Shown: positions 1 to 9,087 of the stretch, piece by piece
Layout of the letters: every line of letters begins with the position of its first letter
Position numbering within the stretch: the stretch's first letter is position 1
Assembly (NCBI GenBank): GCA_038750655.1
Contig: JBCDGZ010000002.1
Coordinates: 69,209 to 133,208, forward strand
Source: JBCDGZ01 sp038750655
Lineage (GTDB): Bacteria; Bacteroidota; Bacteroidia; Chitinophagales; Saprospiraceae
Direction of reading: 5' to 3'
Length of the DNA stretch: 64,000 bases
The notes under the pieces: generated by a model
Seen by the model: only the letters and a program-made list of their open reading frames with translations
Databases searched by the model: none
Told to the model about the DNA's origin: nothing
Position numbers and translations under genes: made by a program

Positions 1-830
1 CCGCCCAAAGCATAGTTATACGCCGGCGTCCCTTCAGGGATTTTGTTGAGGTTGAGATCGACAAAATTCTTAAAATCCGGCAAAGGCAAATTGGTCGACG
101 TAAGCGTCTGGGCGTAGGTTTTGAAGGCCTCAAAAAGAGGAGGAATATGGTTGTAAGCTTCATCCGTCAGGTCAACCCCACTGAAATACTCCTTGATATA
201 ATGCTCCACCTCATTGGCATAGCCTTTCTTATCCGTAATGTAGCTGACATAACTCTCCAAGGCCATGATTTTGGCAATAAACGGTTGTGTCTTTTGCAGG
301 GAATCCAACAGTGCTATCTTATCCGTATCCACTTGACGAATATTGACCTCTGCTTTTTGGCGTTTTTCCTCATCGCGGTAATTGCGTTGGTAACTGCGGA
401 TGGATTGGTTCATTTTCCCCTTCAAAGCCTGATTGGTATTGCGGAAAGACTCATAGCGCAGATTGAGATCAGAGACTTCTGTTTTCACCCGCTGCATGCT
501 GTTGCACTTGCCCTTCAAGCGGATCAAAGGCTCCTGTCCGATGATTACGGCTCTCTTTTGGGTTTCAGAAGTGCCTACGTACAGAAATCTGGGCGACGAA
601 GCAGGCAATTCAAAACGGAAAGTATCTCCGCTGACCTGGGCGGCCTGAATTCGTCGAAAGGAAATTCCTTCAAAACTGTATAGCGACACTTTGTCGGTCG
701 ACTTACAACCTTCTAAAATACAGGTCAGCTTAACTGTTGGTGCAGCAGCCGTATTCTTTTGTATGTTTTCCGGACTTTTGCCGTTCAGCAAGAGCAAAGG
801 CAAAAGCAGGGATAATAATTTCATCATCAT
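1..830 (-). CDS. DUF4369/TlpA-like secreted protein, 3' end cut by window
   Basis: The minus-strand reading frame is open from an ATG triplet at 830-822 to the window edge (about 276 residues seen, no stop). It begins MMMKLLSLLLPLLLLNG, a short hydrophobic export signal. Residues ~30-80 form a beta-rich stretch (LTCILEGC...VSLYSFEG...FELP) resembling the DUF4369 domain found at the N-terminus of Bacteroidota thiol-disulfide (TlpA/AhpC-like) proteins; residues ~110-190 are helical and charged. A thioredoxin CxxC would lie beyond the edge, so the redox role is inferred. It precedes ligA's 3' end with no obvious link. Confidence 0.6.
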   Translation of the reverse strand, partial: MMMKLLSLLLPLLLLNGKSPENIQKNTAAAPTVKLTCILEGCKSTDKVSLYSFEGISFRRIQAAQVSGDTFRFELPASSPRFLYVGTSETQKRAVIIGQEPLIRLKGKCNSMQRVKTEVSDLNLRYESFRNTNQALKGKMNQSIRSYQRNYRDEEKRQKAEVNIRQVDTDKIALLDSLQKTQPFIAKIMALESYVSYITDKKGYANEVEHYIKEYFSGVDLTDEAYNHIPPLFEAFKTYAQTLTSTNLPLPDFKNFVDLNLNKIPEGTPAYNYALG

Positions 831-878
831 GCTAGTTTTTGGACCAAACATTCAAAATACTTAAATATCTGGCAAGAT

Positions 879-2990
879 TCAACTGATCAAAGCGATAAAT
901 TCTTCTTCCGAAAGAATATCAACGGTTCCTAATGCTTGAGCCTTTTTAAGCTTAGAGCCCGCCTTTTCACCGGCTACAAGAATATTGAGCTTGGAGCTGA
1001 CGCCGCTGATATTGCGGGCGCCTGCGGCCTCTGCCTTCTCCTGCGCCTCTTTGCGGCTCATTTGGTTGAGCTTACCCGTGAATAAGATGGTCTTACCGTA
1101 CAGGGGCGCCTCCGTACTCACCGCCTTGGGACGGTCCTCGTCGCTCTGCTCCAGGTTAACCCCCAGGGATTGCATCTCTTCCAACAAAGTGATATTCGCT
1201 GGATTGCTGAAAAAAGCCATCACATTTTCGGCAACAACCGGGCCTACATCTTTGATGATGGTATAATCTTCGGCCGTCCAATCCTTAAGGTCGAGGGCGT
1301 GTTTAATCTCTCCGGCCAGCAGCTTGGAAGCTTTTTGGCCCAGGTGATGGATGCTTAAACTATGCAATAATCGATGTAGTGGATTTTGCTTCGCTTTTTC
1401 GACAGCGGCTTGCAGATTAGCCGCAGATTTTTTGCCAAAGCCTTCCAACTCGGCAATAGCCTCGTAATCCAGTCGATAAATATCTGAGAGCTTGCGCAGC
1501 CAGCCCAGCTCGTAAAAGCGCTCGACGTAGGATTTGCCAAAGCCGTCAATGTCCATTGCCCCCTTTGAAACATGAAAAATCATCCTTTGTAGTACCTGGG
1601 CTTCACAATTATAATTTTCACATCGCCATGCTGCCTCATTTTCTGCTCTTGTAAGCGTAGTTTGACAGACGGGACAATTTTTTGGAAAGATAATTTTTTG
1701 CTCACTACCATCTCTCAAATCATCCATCGGTTTGACAATGTAAGGAATTACATCTCCCGCCCGTTCTACTAAAACGGTATCTCCCAAACGTAGATCTTTA
1801 CTCTTGATAAAATCCTCATTATGCAAAGAAACGGAGGAGACGGTCACCCCTGCCAAGGCCACAGGTTCCAATTTTGCGACAGGAGTCACAGAACCAATTT
1901 TGCCAATTTGATATTCAACATTCAGTAATTTTGTTGAGGCTTGTTTTGCTTTAAATTTAAAAGCGATGGCCCAGCGGGGGTGGTGGCTGGTGAAGCCACA
2001 TTGCTCTTGCAGCACCAGACTGTTGACCTTGACCACCATCCCATCGATCTCGTAGGGGTAGCTGTCACGGCGGCGCTCCCATTCCAGGCAAAAATCGACC
2101 ACCTCCTGGATGTTCTTACAGACCTTCCGCTCCTCGACCGGTACTTTGAAGCCCAACTGGCCCAGCAGTTCAATACCTTCATCGTGGGTTTTCAGCTGGT
2201 CGAGGGCCGATTTGCCCTCGGCATCGGCGGCGTAGCCGAGCTGGTAGACGAAGGCTTCGAGGCCGCGGCGGGCCACCTCCTTAGGGTCCTTCATCCGCAG
2301 GCCGCCGGAGGCGGTATTGCGCGGGTTAGCGAACAGCGAAAGGCCCGCCTTGCGGCGCTCCTCGTTGATTTTTTCAAAATTATCTTTGCGGATCAGCACC
2401 TCTCCGCGCAGCTCTACCTTTTGAATCCCCCGTTCGGCAAAATTGGCTCGTATAGGAATCGAGTACATTACCCGGGCATTATTCGTCATCTCCTCTCCCA
2501 TCTGGCCGTTGCCTCGGGTAGCCGCTCTGGCCAGCAGGTCATCTTCATAGACCAAGGCAATGCTTCCTCCGTCAAATTTGGGTTCAACGCAGTATTCCAC
2601 ATCGCTGTCTTCTTCTAATAAAGTGAGCTTCTTAATCTGCGTATCAAACTCCTGCAGGTCTTCCGCATTATAGGAATTGGCCAGCGAAAGCATGGGCACC
2701 AAGTGCTCGACAGAATTGAAGGTTTCGGTGAGGTCATTGGACACGCGCTGCGTCGGCGAATCCGGAACAATCAGACTAGAATCGGCAGCCTCCAAAGCCT
2801 CTAGCTTTTTGTAAAGGCTATCGTATTCAAAGTCGCTGAGCACCGGATCATTGACGACATAGTAGCGCCACTCGTGGTAGTGGAGGACTTTGCGCAGTTG
2901 GGCGGCCTCTTCCTGGGGAGGGGCCGTACTTTCTTTCAGTAATGTTTTGGAAAGCTCGAAAAGCGATCTTTGCTCTTTTTGGGTATACAT
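879..2990 (-). CDS. ligA: NAD-dependent DNA ligase LigA
   Basis: Seals nicks in duplex DNA during replication and repair using NAD+. The 703-residue length is close to the ~670 usual for the family. The order is domain Ia with the HEWRYYVVNDP-type NMN-binding stretch (~37-60), the adenylation domain with the KxDG motif KFDG (Lys138), an OB fold, a four-Cys zinc finger (CPVC...C...C, ~455-480), helix-hairpin-helix repeats, and a C-terminal BRCT domain (LYGKTILFTGKL onward). The nucleotidyltransferase core departs from the common pattern: KFDGGSIAL rather than KxDGLAxSL, and TRGNG rather than TRGDG. Identity is secure from domain order. A 53-bp gap separates its start from the next gene. Confidence 0.95.
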   Translation of the reverse strand: MYTQKEQRSLFELSKTLLKESTAPPQEEAAQLRKVLHYHEWRYYVVNDPVLSDFEYDSLYKKLEALEAADSSLIVPDSPTQRVSNDLTETFNSVEHLVPMLSLANSYNAEDLQEFDTQIKKLTLLEEDSDVEYCVEPKFDGGSIALVYEDDLLARAATRGNGQMGEEMTNNARVMYSIPIRANFAERGIQKVELRGEVLIRKDNFEKINEERRKAGLSLFANPRNTASGGLRMKDPKEVARRGLEAFVYQLGYAADAEGKSALDQLKTHDEGIELLGQLGFKVPVEERKVCKNIQEVVDFCLEWERRRDSYPYEIDGMVVKVNSLVLQEQCGFTSHHPRWAIAFKFKAKQASTKLLNVEYQIGKIGSVTPVAKLEPVALAGVTVSSVSLHNEDFIKSKDLRLGDTVLVERAGDVIPYIVKPMDDLRDGSEQKIIFPKNCPVCQTTLTRAENEAAWRCENYNCEAQVLQRMIFHVSKGAMDIDGFGKSYVERFYELGWLRKLSDIYRLDYEAIAELEGFGKKSAANLQAAVEKAKQNPLHRLLHSLSIHHLGQKASKLLAGEIKHALDLKDWTAEDYTIIKDVGPVVAENVMAFFSNPANITLLEEMQSLGVNLEQSDEDRPKAVSTEAPLYGKTILFTGKLNQMSRKEAQEKAEAAGARNISGVSSKLNILVAGEKAGSKLKKAQALGTVDILSEEEFIALIS

Positions 2991-3043
2991 TCTTCCTCAG
3001 TATTAATCAAGGCCGCAAAATAGGAATTTCCGAAGGATTTATC

Positions 3044-3928
3044 CTACCGTTTAATCATTGGGCGGCTCAAGCTGCCTTTTTCTCCCTTGACTTGCAGGAA
3101 GTAGTAGCCGCTATGGAGTGGGGGAATATTCACTTCGAAACGACTTTCTCCACTGCGCAATCGTAGGGATTCAGCATGGAGCATTCGACCACGCTGATCG
3201 ACGATGTTCAGCTGATAATTGCCGCTAATTTGACTGTTGATGTTGAGGAACAATTGATCTTGTACAGGATTGGGAAAGAGGGTAAGATCGACCTGTTGCT
3301 CTAGTTCGCTAATGGATGAGGAAGTATCCTCGCTCAGTACCAGGGTGCCGCAGGCTGCACCGTCGCCAGTGGTCGACTGGTTGTCGTTAACGCCGTTTCC
3401 GCAGGAGTAGAGCGTTACGGTGCCGGTGCCCCCAGCTGGTGCTACCCACTGGAAGTTGAATTCGTTAGAGGTACTTAGGCCATTGTGTTCAGCGTAGCTG
3501 CGGCCGGTATTCGCAGCAGTGGCAATTTGGACATTGGTGGCGGGATTGGCCCAGGAGCCGGCCTGATCGCCATTTTGGTTCAGCTCGGCGGCTAGGGCGA
3601 CGATCTGGAAGCCATAGCCAGCGGGGACGCCGCTGGTGGCGGTAATGGTGACGGTGACATCGTAGGTCTCGCCGGGAACATAACCACTGGTAGCAATAGA
3701 ATTGCCCTCGCCGTCTTTAACTTCGATAGCCAGATCGACGCTAATTAGGCTATTGACGTCTGCCCCGTGACAGCTGATGCAAGTACGAGCATTGCCCCCC
3801 GGTGTTTGGTCGCCAGGAGCGCCCGTATTGCCCCAATTTTGCAAGCCTGCTCTCCCCCCCGTATTGCTAGTAAAAAGAAATAAGAAGAACGCCGAACTTA
3901 GGAACCAGTAGAAGATTCTAAATTTCAT
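3044..3928 (-). CDS. Secreted choice-of-anchor-V-like protein with CxxCH and T9SS sorting domain
   Basis: A 294-residue exported protein. The signal peptide is ~1-25. A GNTGAPGDQTPGGNARTCISCHG stretch follows (~30-55), with a single CxxCH of c-type haem form; this arrangement resembles the choice-of-anchor V family, whose members carry such a motif near the N-terminus. A beta-sandwich region (~60-200) is followed by a C-terminal type A sorting domain (LTLFPNPVQDQLFLNI... to the final KR), which directs passage across the outer membrane by T9SS and surface attachment. Haem attachment is inferred from the motif only. It reads in the same direction as ligA, 53 bp upstream of it. Confidence 0.7.
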   Translation of the reverse strand: MKFRIFYWFLSSAFFLFLFTSNTGGRAGLQNWGNTGAPGDQTPGGNARTCISCHGADVNSLISVDLAIEVKDGEGNSIATSGYVPGETYDVTVTITATSGVPAGYGFQIVALAAELNQNGDQAGSWANPATNVQIATAANTGRSYAEHNGLSTSNEFNFQWVAPAGGTGTVTLYSCGNGVNDNQSTTGDGAACGTLVLSEDTSSSISELEQQVDLTLFPNPVQDQLFLNINSQISGNYQLNIVDQRGRMLHAESLRLRSGESRFEVNIPPLHSGYYFLQVKGEKGSLSRPMIKR

Positions 3929-4112
3929 AGAGCGGATTTAGAAAAATGAATTAAGAAAGATCGTAGATTTATTATTTCCCACCCAAATAATCGCAAAATA
4001 AGAGAACTGATTTTACTAAACATCGTACAATTGGTTAGCTTTGAATCAATGTCTAACAGAAATTTACGATAAATTGTAGTAATTTGTATATCCTTTTGGA
4101 GAAAACGAAGTC

Positions 4113-6566
4113 TTGAACAAACCATTAAGCATATCAATTTTTTGTCTTTTTCTCGTTGTTAGCCTTTGGGCGCAACAGGAACCTGGCACTGCCAAGTTGC
4201 CCAGTAAAAAGAAGGAAATCCCTCCCGTAGAACTCAATTTCTCTATTGAAGGAGGCTTTTACCATGAAAGCCTGCAAATCGAACTGTTCTCCCCCGGAGC
4301 CAAGATTTACTACTCTTTGGATGGCACTAAGCCCAATGGGTATGCTACAAAATATCGAGGCCCCATCCAGATCGATAAAACAACGGTTATCCGCGCCATT
4401 GCCTACCTTGGCAAACGCAAAAGCAAGATCATCGCCCGGACCTATTTCATTGATGAGCCGACTTCGACCATTCCGGTTGTATCGATCGGCATCACGCCCT
4501 CTGTGCTCTTCGACCCCGAATTTGGCCTTTATGTGCAGGGGCCTAACGCAATCGACTCGCTATGGACGAAAGATGGGGCTAATTTCTGGAGCAAGCGGGA
4601 GGTCAAGGTCAATTCAGAGATTTACCTCTCCGATGGAGAATGTGTTTTCAATAGTGAATCTGGATTTCGCCTCTTCGGCGGCATGAGCCGCCTCTTTCCG
4701 CAAAAGTCTATGACCCTAGTCGCTAGAGACGACTACGGTAAAAAGCGCATCCGCCACCGCTTCTTTGGTAAGCAGGGCTTGAAAAAATTTAAGTTCCTGG
4801 TACTCCGTAATTCGGGCAGCGACTGGGGAAAATCGCACTTCCGCGATGCAATGATGACTGGGCTGTTGGAGGATTGGAATATGGAAAAACAGGATTGCCA
4901 GCCCGCTCATATTTACCTCAACGGGCAATATTGGGGCATCTATAATATCCGGGAGAAGATCAATCGCTATTTTCTTGCTGATCATCACGACATCGACAAG
5001 GACAGCATCGATCTGATGGAGCATCGCTATAGTTTGAAGCGCGGCAGTCGTAGGCACTACTTGAGTATGCTGCGCTATCTGAAGAAAAATTCGATGGCGG
5101 AAGATAATAAGCTGGCCTACCTTAATAGCCTGATGGATATTGATAATTTTCTTGATTATCAAATCGCGCAGATTTACTTTGATAACCGAGATGCCGGAGG
5201 CAACATTCGATTTTGGCGGCCACAGATTCCGCAGGGCCGTTGGCGCTGGATTCTCTACGATACCGACTGGGGCTTCGGCCTCCACGACCCCAGAGCCTAT
5301 ACCTATAACAGCTTCGCTTTTCACACTAAAGCCGATGGTCCCTCTTGGCCAAATCCACCCTGGAGTACCTTCATCCTCCGCAATTTGCTGGAAAATAAAG
5401 CTTTGCAACACAAGTTCATCAATCGATTTTCTGACTATATGAATACGACCTTCGCTGCCGAGCGGGTCGTCGAACACATCGACTTTCACTATAATCGCCT
5501 CAAACCGGAAATGCCTCGGCAGTTGAAGCGCTGGCGGCTCAGCAAAAAAACCTGGGAGCGCCACGTCCGACAGATGCGGACCTTCGCCCGCCAGCGGGCC
5601 AAGTACGTAAGGATGCATCTCATGGAGCGTTTTGATACTGGCCGGGAAGCCGAGCTACAAGCCATTGCCTCTACAGGAGGTCGCATTGTGATCAACGAGA
5701 ATGTGGACGTGCGGCGGGAGTCCTTCAAAGGACAGTATTTTGAAAATATTCCCATCCACATCAAAGCCATTCCCAACTTCGGCTACCGCTTTTCGCATTG
5801 GGGAGGTATGGAAGAAAGAGAGGAAGCCAGAGAACTGAGTCTACGACTAAATCCAGATAAACCACTGCGCATTCAGGCCATTTTTGTCCCCTACGAGCAT
5901 CCACTGGCCGGGCAAGTGATGATCAATGAGATCAGCGCGAACGACAAGAAGACTGGCGACTGGATCGAACTGTACAACAAATCCAAGGAAACGGTCGATC
6001 TTTCCAATTGGATTATCACAGATAACAAAAATGAGTACCGCCTGCCGAGGGCTAAAATCAGTCCCAAGGGGTATTACATTCTTTGCCAGGACACTACCGC
6101 TTTCAGCGAGCAATTTCCCGACAAGTATCACCGTCTAGGTAACCTGGGCTTCGGGTTGAATAAGCGGAAGGAGCAACTGGGCCTCTTCACCCCCGACGGG
6201 GCCGCAGTAGACAGCTTTTCGTACAATATTCTGCCAACAGATTCGACCTTTACCTTCTCCCTACTGCTGCCCCATCTGGATAATAGCGATTTTGAGAACT
6301 GGGAAATCAATTTCGGGCAAGGCACTCCAGAATCCGCCAATCCTTTTTACCTCGAAAGCAGCATCCGCGCCGAACAGGAGCTGTGGATGCGCGTTGGCAT
6401 TGGTATTGGCCTGCTACTGAGTTGTTTTCTGGTGCTGCATATGCGCAGAAGATGGCAAAGCAAGGTCCCTGCGCCCGTCATTGTCGCTAGCCCGCCACCG
6501 CCGACGCTGCCGGAATCCGCTTCAGAGTCTCCTGAAGAAAACCCCAATACTTCTGAACCGAACTGA
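4113..6566 (+). CDS. CotH-kinase family envelope protein with lamin-tail domain
   Basis: An 817-residue protein starting at TTG 4113, with GGAG about 12 nt upstream; the signal peptide (~1-20, ending LWAQ) starts exactly here, which supports this codon. Then come a chitobiase/beta-hexosaminidase C-terminal-like domain (~42-112, YYSLDGTKP), a CotH kinase domain (~115-480) with the metal-binding-type RWILYDTDWGFG near residue 382, an InlB/Flg_new-like beta-repeat (~518-595, FSHWGG), a lamin-tail domain (~600-715, INEISANDKKTGDWIELYN), and one membrane helix (~757-777) with a basic then Pro/Ser-rich tail. CotH kinases phosphorylate secreted proteins in Bacillus spores; the substrate here is unknown. 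Its last 80 bases overlap pepD on the other strand. Confidence 0.8.
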   Translation: MNKPLSISIFCLFLVVSLWAQQEPGTAKLPSKKKEIPPVELNFSIEGGFYHESLQIELFSPGAKIYYSLDGTKPNGYATKYRGPIQIDKTTVIRAIAYLGKRKSKIIARTYFIDEPTSTIPVVSIGITPSVLFDPEFGLYVQGPNAIDSLWTKDGANFWSKREVKVNSEIYLSDGECVFNSESGFRLFGGMSRLFPQKSMTLVARDDYGKKRIRHRFFGKQGLKKFKFLVLRNSGSDWGKSHFRDAMMTGLLEDWNMEKQDCQPAHIYLNGQYWGIYNIREKINRYFLADHHDIDKDSIDLMEHRYSLKRGSRRHYLSMLRYLKKNSMAEDNKLAYLNSLMDIDNFLDYQIAQIYFDNRDAGGNIRFWRPQIPQGRWRWILYDTDWGFGLHDPRAYTYNSFAFHTKADGPSWPNPPWSTFILRNLLENKALQHKFINRFSDYMNTTFAAERVVEHIDFHYNRLKPEMPRQLKRWRLSKKTWERHVRQMRTFARQRAKYVRMHLMERFDTGREAELQAIASTGGRIVINENVDVRRESFKGQYFENIPIHIKAIPNFGYRFSHWGGMEEREEARELSLRLNPDKPLRIQAIFVPYEHPLAGQVMINEISANDKKTGDWIELYNKSKETVDLSNWIITDNKNEYRLPRAKISPKGYYILCQDTTAFSEQFPDKYHRLGNLGFGLNKRKEQLGLFTPDGAAVDSFSYNILPTDSTFTFSLLLPHLDNSDFENWEINFGQGTPESANPFYLESSIRAEQELWMRVGIGIGLLLSCFLVLHMRRRWQSKVPAPVIVASPPPPTLPESASESPEENPNTSEPN

Positions 6567-7962
6567 TTTGTACCCGCTCATCCGGCGAGTGCGCCCCGCG
6601 AATGTTGGGACCAAAAGAAATCATCTCCATCTCCGGATAGTTCGTCCCTAAGATGCCGCACTCCAAGCCCGCATGACAAGCATTGACATGGGCCTGCTCT
6701 TGGAAAAGCTCCTCGTAAAGACCGCTCATGAGCTTGACGATGGTCGCTCCGGGCTTGGGGGTCCAGCCGGGATAGGCCCCGTCGAAGCTGACGTAGGCCC
6801 CCATTAGCTCGAAGGTACTGCGGATGGCGCGGGCCAGGTCGCCCTTCTCGCTGTCTACAGAGCTGCGGGTGAGGCAAAGCAGCTCGTACTCTCCACCGCT
6901 GACCAGCACGCGCGCCAGGTTATTGGAAGTTTGCACCAGCCCTTCGATGTCGGGGCTCATGCGGTAGATGCCGCTGGGGCAGGCGTAGAGGGCCCGCAGA
7001 AGCTGCTGTTGAAATTCGTTATTCAGGCATTGTGCAGGCATTCCGCTGTCTTCCAGCACGACTTCCAGCTCTGGATCGGTGCTTTGGTATTCTGCCTGCA
7101 AAACGGCTCTTTGCTCTTTGATGAAGTAGCGAAAGGCCTCGTCACTGCCGATGGGGATGGCCAGCTGGGCCTTCGACTCCCGAGGGATGGCATTGCGGAG
7201 ACCGCCGCCGTCGAGGCTGGCCAGGCGCAGCCCTAATTCCTCGCTGGCCTGCTGCAGCAGGCGGTTCATCAGCTTGTTGGCGTTGCCTCGGCCGAGATGG
7301 ATGTCCATGCCGGAGTGGCCGCCGGTGAGGCCCTTGACCTGAAGGGTGTAGGCTTTGAAGGAGCCGCTGAGGGCTTCTTGCTCGTATTCGCCTCGGGCGG
7401 TGATGTCTACGCCGCCGGCGCAGCCGATGGTCAGCTCGTTGTCGTCCTCGGTATCGAGATTGAGCATGATTTGAGCGTCCAGGAGGCCGCCCTTTAGGGC
7501 CATTGCGCCCGTCATACCGGTCTCCTCGTCGATGGTAAACAGGGCCTCAACGGGCGGGTGGGCCATCTCTTTGTCCGCTAATATGGCCATAATAGAAGCG
7601 ACTCCGATGCCGTTATCGGCCCCTAGGGTCGTCCCTTTGGCTTTCACCCAATCGCCTTCTACAAACATCTCAATCCCTTGCTTATCGAAATCAAAAACCG
7701 TATCTGCATTTTTTTGGTGGACCATATCGAGGTGGCTTTGCAGTACTACCGTCGCCCGATCTTCCATTCCAGGGGTCGCAGGCTTTTTGATGATGATATT
7801 GCCGGCTTCGTCCACTTTGGTATCGAGGCCCAGCTGGGCGCCGAAGGCTTTGATGAAATTGATGACGCGCTCCTCCTTTTTCGAAGGACGAGGAACCGCA
7901 TTGAGGTCGGCAAAGTGGTTCCAAAGCGATTGAGGTTCCAGAGTTCGAATATCGCTACTCAT
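6487..7962 (-). CDS. pepD: Aminoacyl-histidine dipeptidase (Xaa-His dipeptidase, M20C)
   Basis: A cytoplasmic di-zinc dipeptidase that hydrolyses Xaa-His and related dipeptides. The 491 residues match the family (~485). Metal and catalytic motifs are visible: SHLDM (His77, Asp79), GADNGIG (Asp116), DEETGMTGA (Glu146/147), NLDTED (Asp170), and a late CHAGLECG carrying the last His ligand. The lid/dimerisation domain lies between ~185 and ~400. No signal peptide. Its final ~26 codons are antisense to the CotH-kinase gene tail, an 80-bp convergent overlap ending at TAG 6487-6489. Confidence 0.92.
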   Translation of the reverse strand: MSSDIRTLEPQSLWNHFADLNAVPRPSKKEERVINFIKAFGAQLGLDTKVDEAGNIIIKKPATPGMEDRATVVLQSHLDMVHQKNADTVFDFDKQGIEMFVEGDWVKAKGTTLGADNGIGVASIMAILADKEMAHPPVEALFTIDEETGMTGAMALKGGLLDAQIMLNLDTEDDNELTIGCAGGVDITARGEYEQEALSGSFKAYTLQVKGLTGGHSGMDIHLGRGNANKLMNRLLQQASEELGLRLASLDGGGLRNAIPRESKAQLAIPIGSDEAFRYFIKEQRAVLQAEYQSTDPELEVVLEDSGMPAQCLNNEFQQQLLRALYACPSGIYRMSPDIEGLVQTSNNLARVLVSGGEYELLCLTRSSVDSEKGDLARAIRSTFELMGAYVSFDGAYPGWTPKPGATIVKLMSGLYEELFQEQAHVNACHAGLECGILGTNYPEMEMISFGPNIRGAHSPDERVQISSVQKYWGFLQETLKRIPAASAVAG

Positions 7963-7991
7963 AGTTGTAGAAATAGATTGATGATGAAAGT

Positions 7992-9077
7992 TTAATTACA
8001 GTCCATGATCGTTAAATTTACGGCCAGATTTGTCACAATAATGTCGCCATTGCTAGTGGTTGAGATACCATTTACACACTGCCCCACTAATCCAGGGTCT
8101 CTCACTACGTAATAATCCGCTGGTTGCAGTGGTTCATTTTTCGTAATGTCAAAAACGTGTATGCCTCGACACCCAGAATCATCGGTAGCAACATAGAGCT
8201 TATCATCTCTAATCAAGGTGCTTTCAATATCCGGTGCCATAAATTCCGCGTCCTGTTCGGTTATTGTACTATCCAATAAGGAGGTCTCAAAAAGGGTAAT
8301 CCATTCTCCTTGTCGAAATTTCAATACTTGATAGAATAATGGTCCTCTCTTTGAGGTATAAATCATCTCGTCTCCGGAAGCATCCAAGAATCGATCTACT
8401 GGGCTTTGCATGATAACCCCCGGAAGCACATCCTCATCAAAAAAATCTAGAAAAGCCCCATCTCTGCTGTATCGCGACACCGCACCTCTACAGCTTAGAC
8501 ACCATATATTACCATTACTCGTTTCTGTCAATTGATTCAACGAAACACAGGAAAAAGGGTGTTCATCGGAATATTCCTGCAAGCCCTGGATTTCGTCCCA
8601 TTTAAACAATCTATCACTATCAGAAAAGCCATCTAGCGTTAACAGTAATTCTCCATTAGTAGTAACAAGTATATCCCGGCAAGGACGATCGCTTCTTTGG
8701 TTAACCGCTGGCGTATCATCAATTTCATACAGGCCCTCTTCCGCACAAACCATCACGCTACCTTTGTAGGCGACCAACTTTTTGACCGTTATCTCTTCAT
8801 CCAGTAGAGGATCATTAGTCACAGCATCATTAACAATTAGCCTGTTGCTGCCCGCATAAACGAGCAATCCTTGCTCTTCGAGGGCATGGTTAATTTTTAG
8901 GCTATTTGTCGTTGCTATAGTTCGATAGTTAGAGCAGCCGAAGGCACTTTCTTCTATGATGTAACTTGGTAGCATGGGGCCTGGATCTGGCGAAGGCTCA
9001 TCATCGCTTTTACAAGAATGGAGGCCAATGAGCATTGAAAAGGCAAGTAGGTATAGATAAGATTTGATAGTTTTCAT
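7992..9077 (-). CDS. Lipoprotein, tandem paralogue of 9088-10167
   Basis: A 361-residue predicted SPII lipoprotein (lipobox IGLHSC, Cys at ~22, then a short acidic and Pro-rich linker). The body has repeating short beta-strand-like blocks such as GNIWCLSC and GDIIVTNL, spaced as in propeller proteins, and ends in IMDCN. It is clearly homologous along its length to the upstream gene (ESAFGC.NY near the N-terminus; CRGIHVFDITKNE.LQPADYYV near the C-terminus). The genes are 10 bp apart, so a duplicated operon is likely. Function unknown; a beta-propeller sensor or binding lipoprotein is a guess. Confidence 0.7.
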   Translation of the reverse strand: MKTIKSYLYLLAFSMLIGLHSCKSDDEPSPDPGPMLPSYIIEESAFGCSNYRTIATTNSLKINHALEEQGLLVYAGSNRLIVNDAVTNDPLLDEEITVKKLVAYKGSVMVCAEEGLYEIDDTPAVNQRSDRPCRDILVTTNGELLLTLDGFSDSDRLFKWDEIQGLQEYSDEHPFSCVSLNQLTETSNGNIWCLSCRGAVSRYSRDGAFLDFFDEDVLPGVIMQSPVDRFLDASGDEMIYTSKRGPLFYQVLKFRQGEWITLFETSLLDSTITEQDAEFMAPDIESTLIRDDKLYVATDDSGCRGIHVFDITKNEPLQPADYYVVRDPGLVGQCVNGISTTSNGDIIVTNLAVNLTIMDCN

Positions 9078-9087
9078 AGTAAATTAT

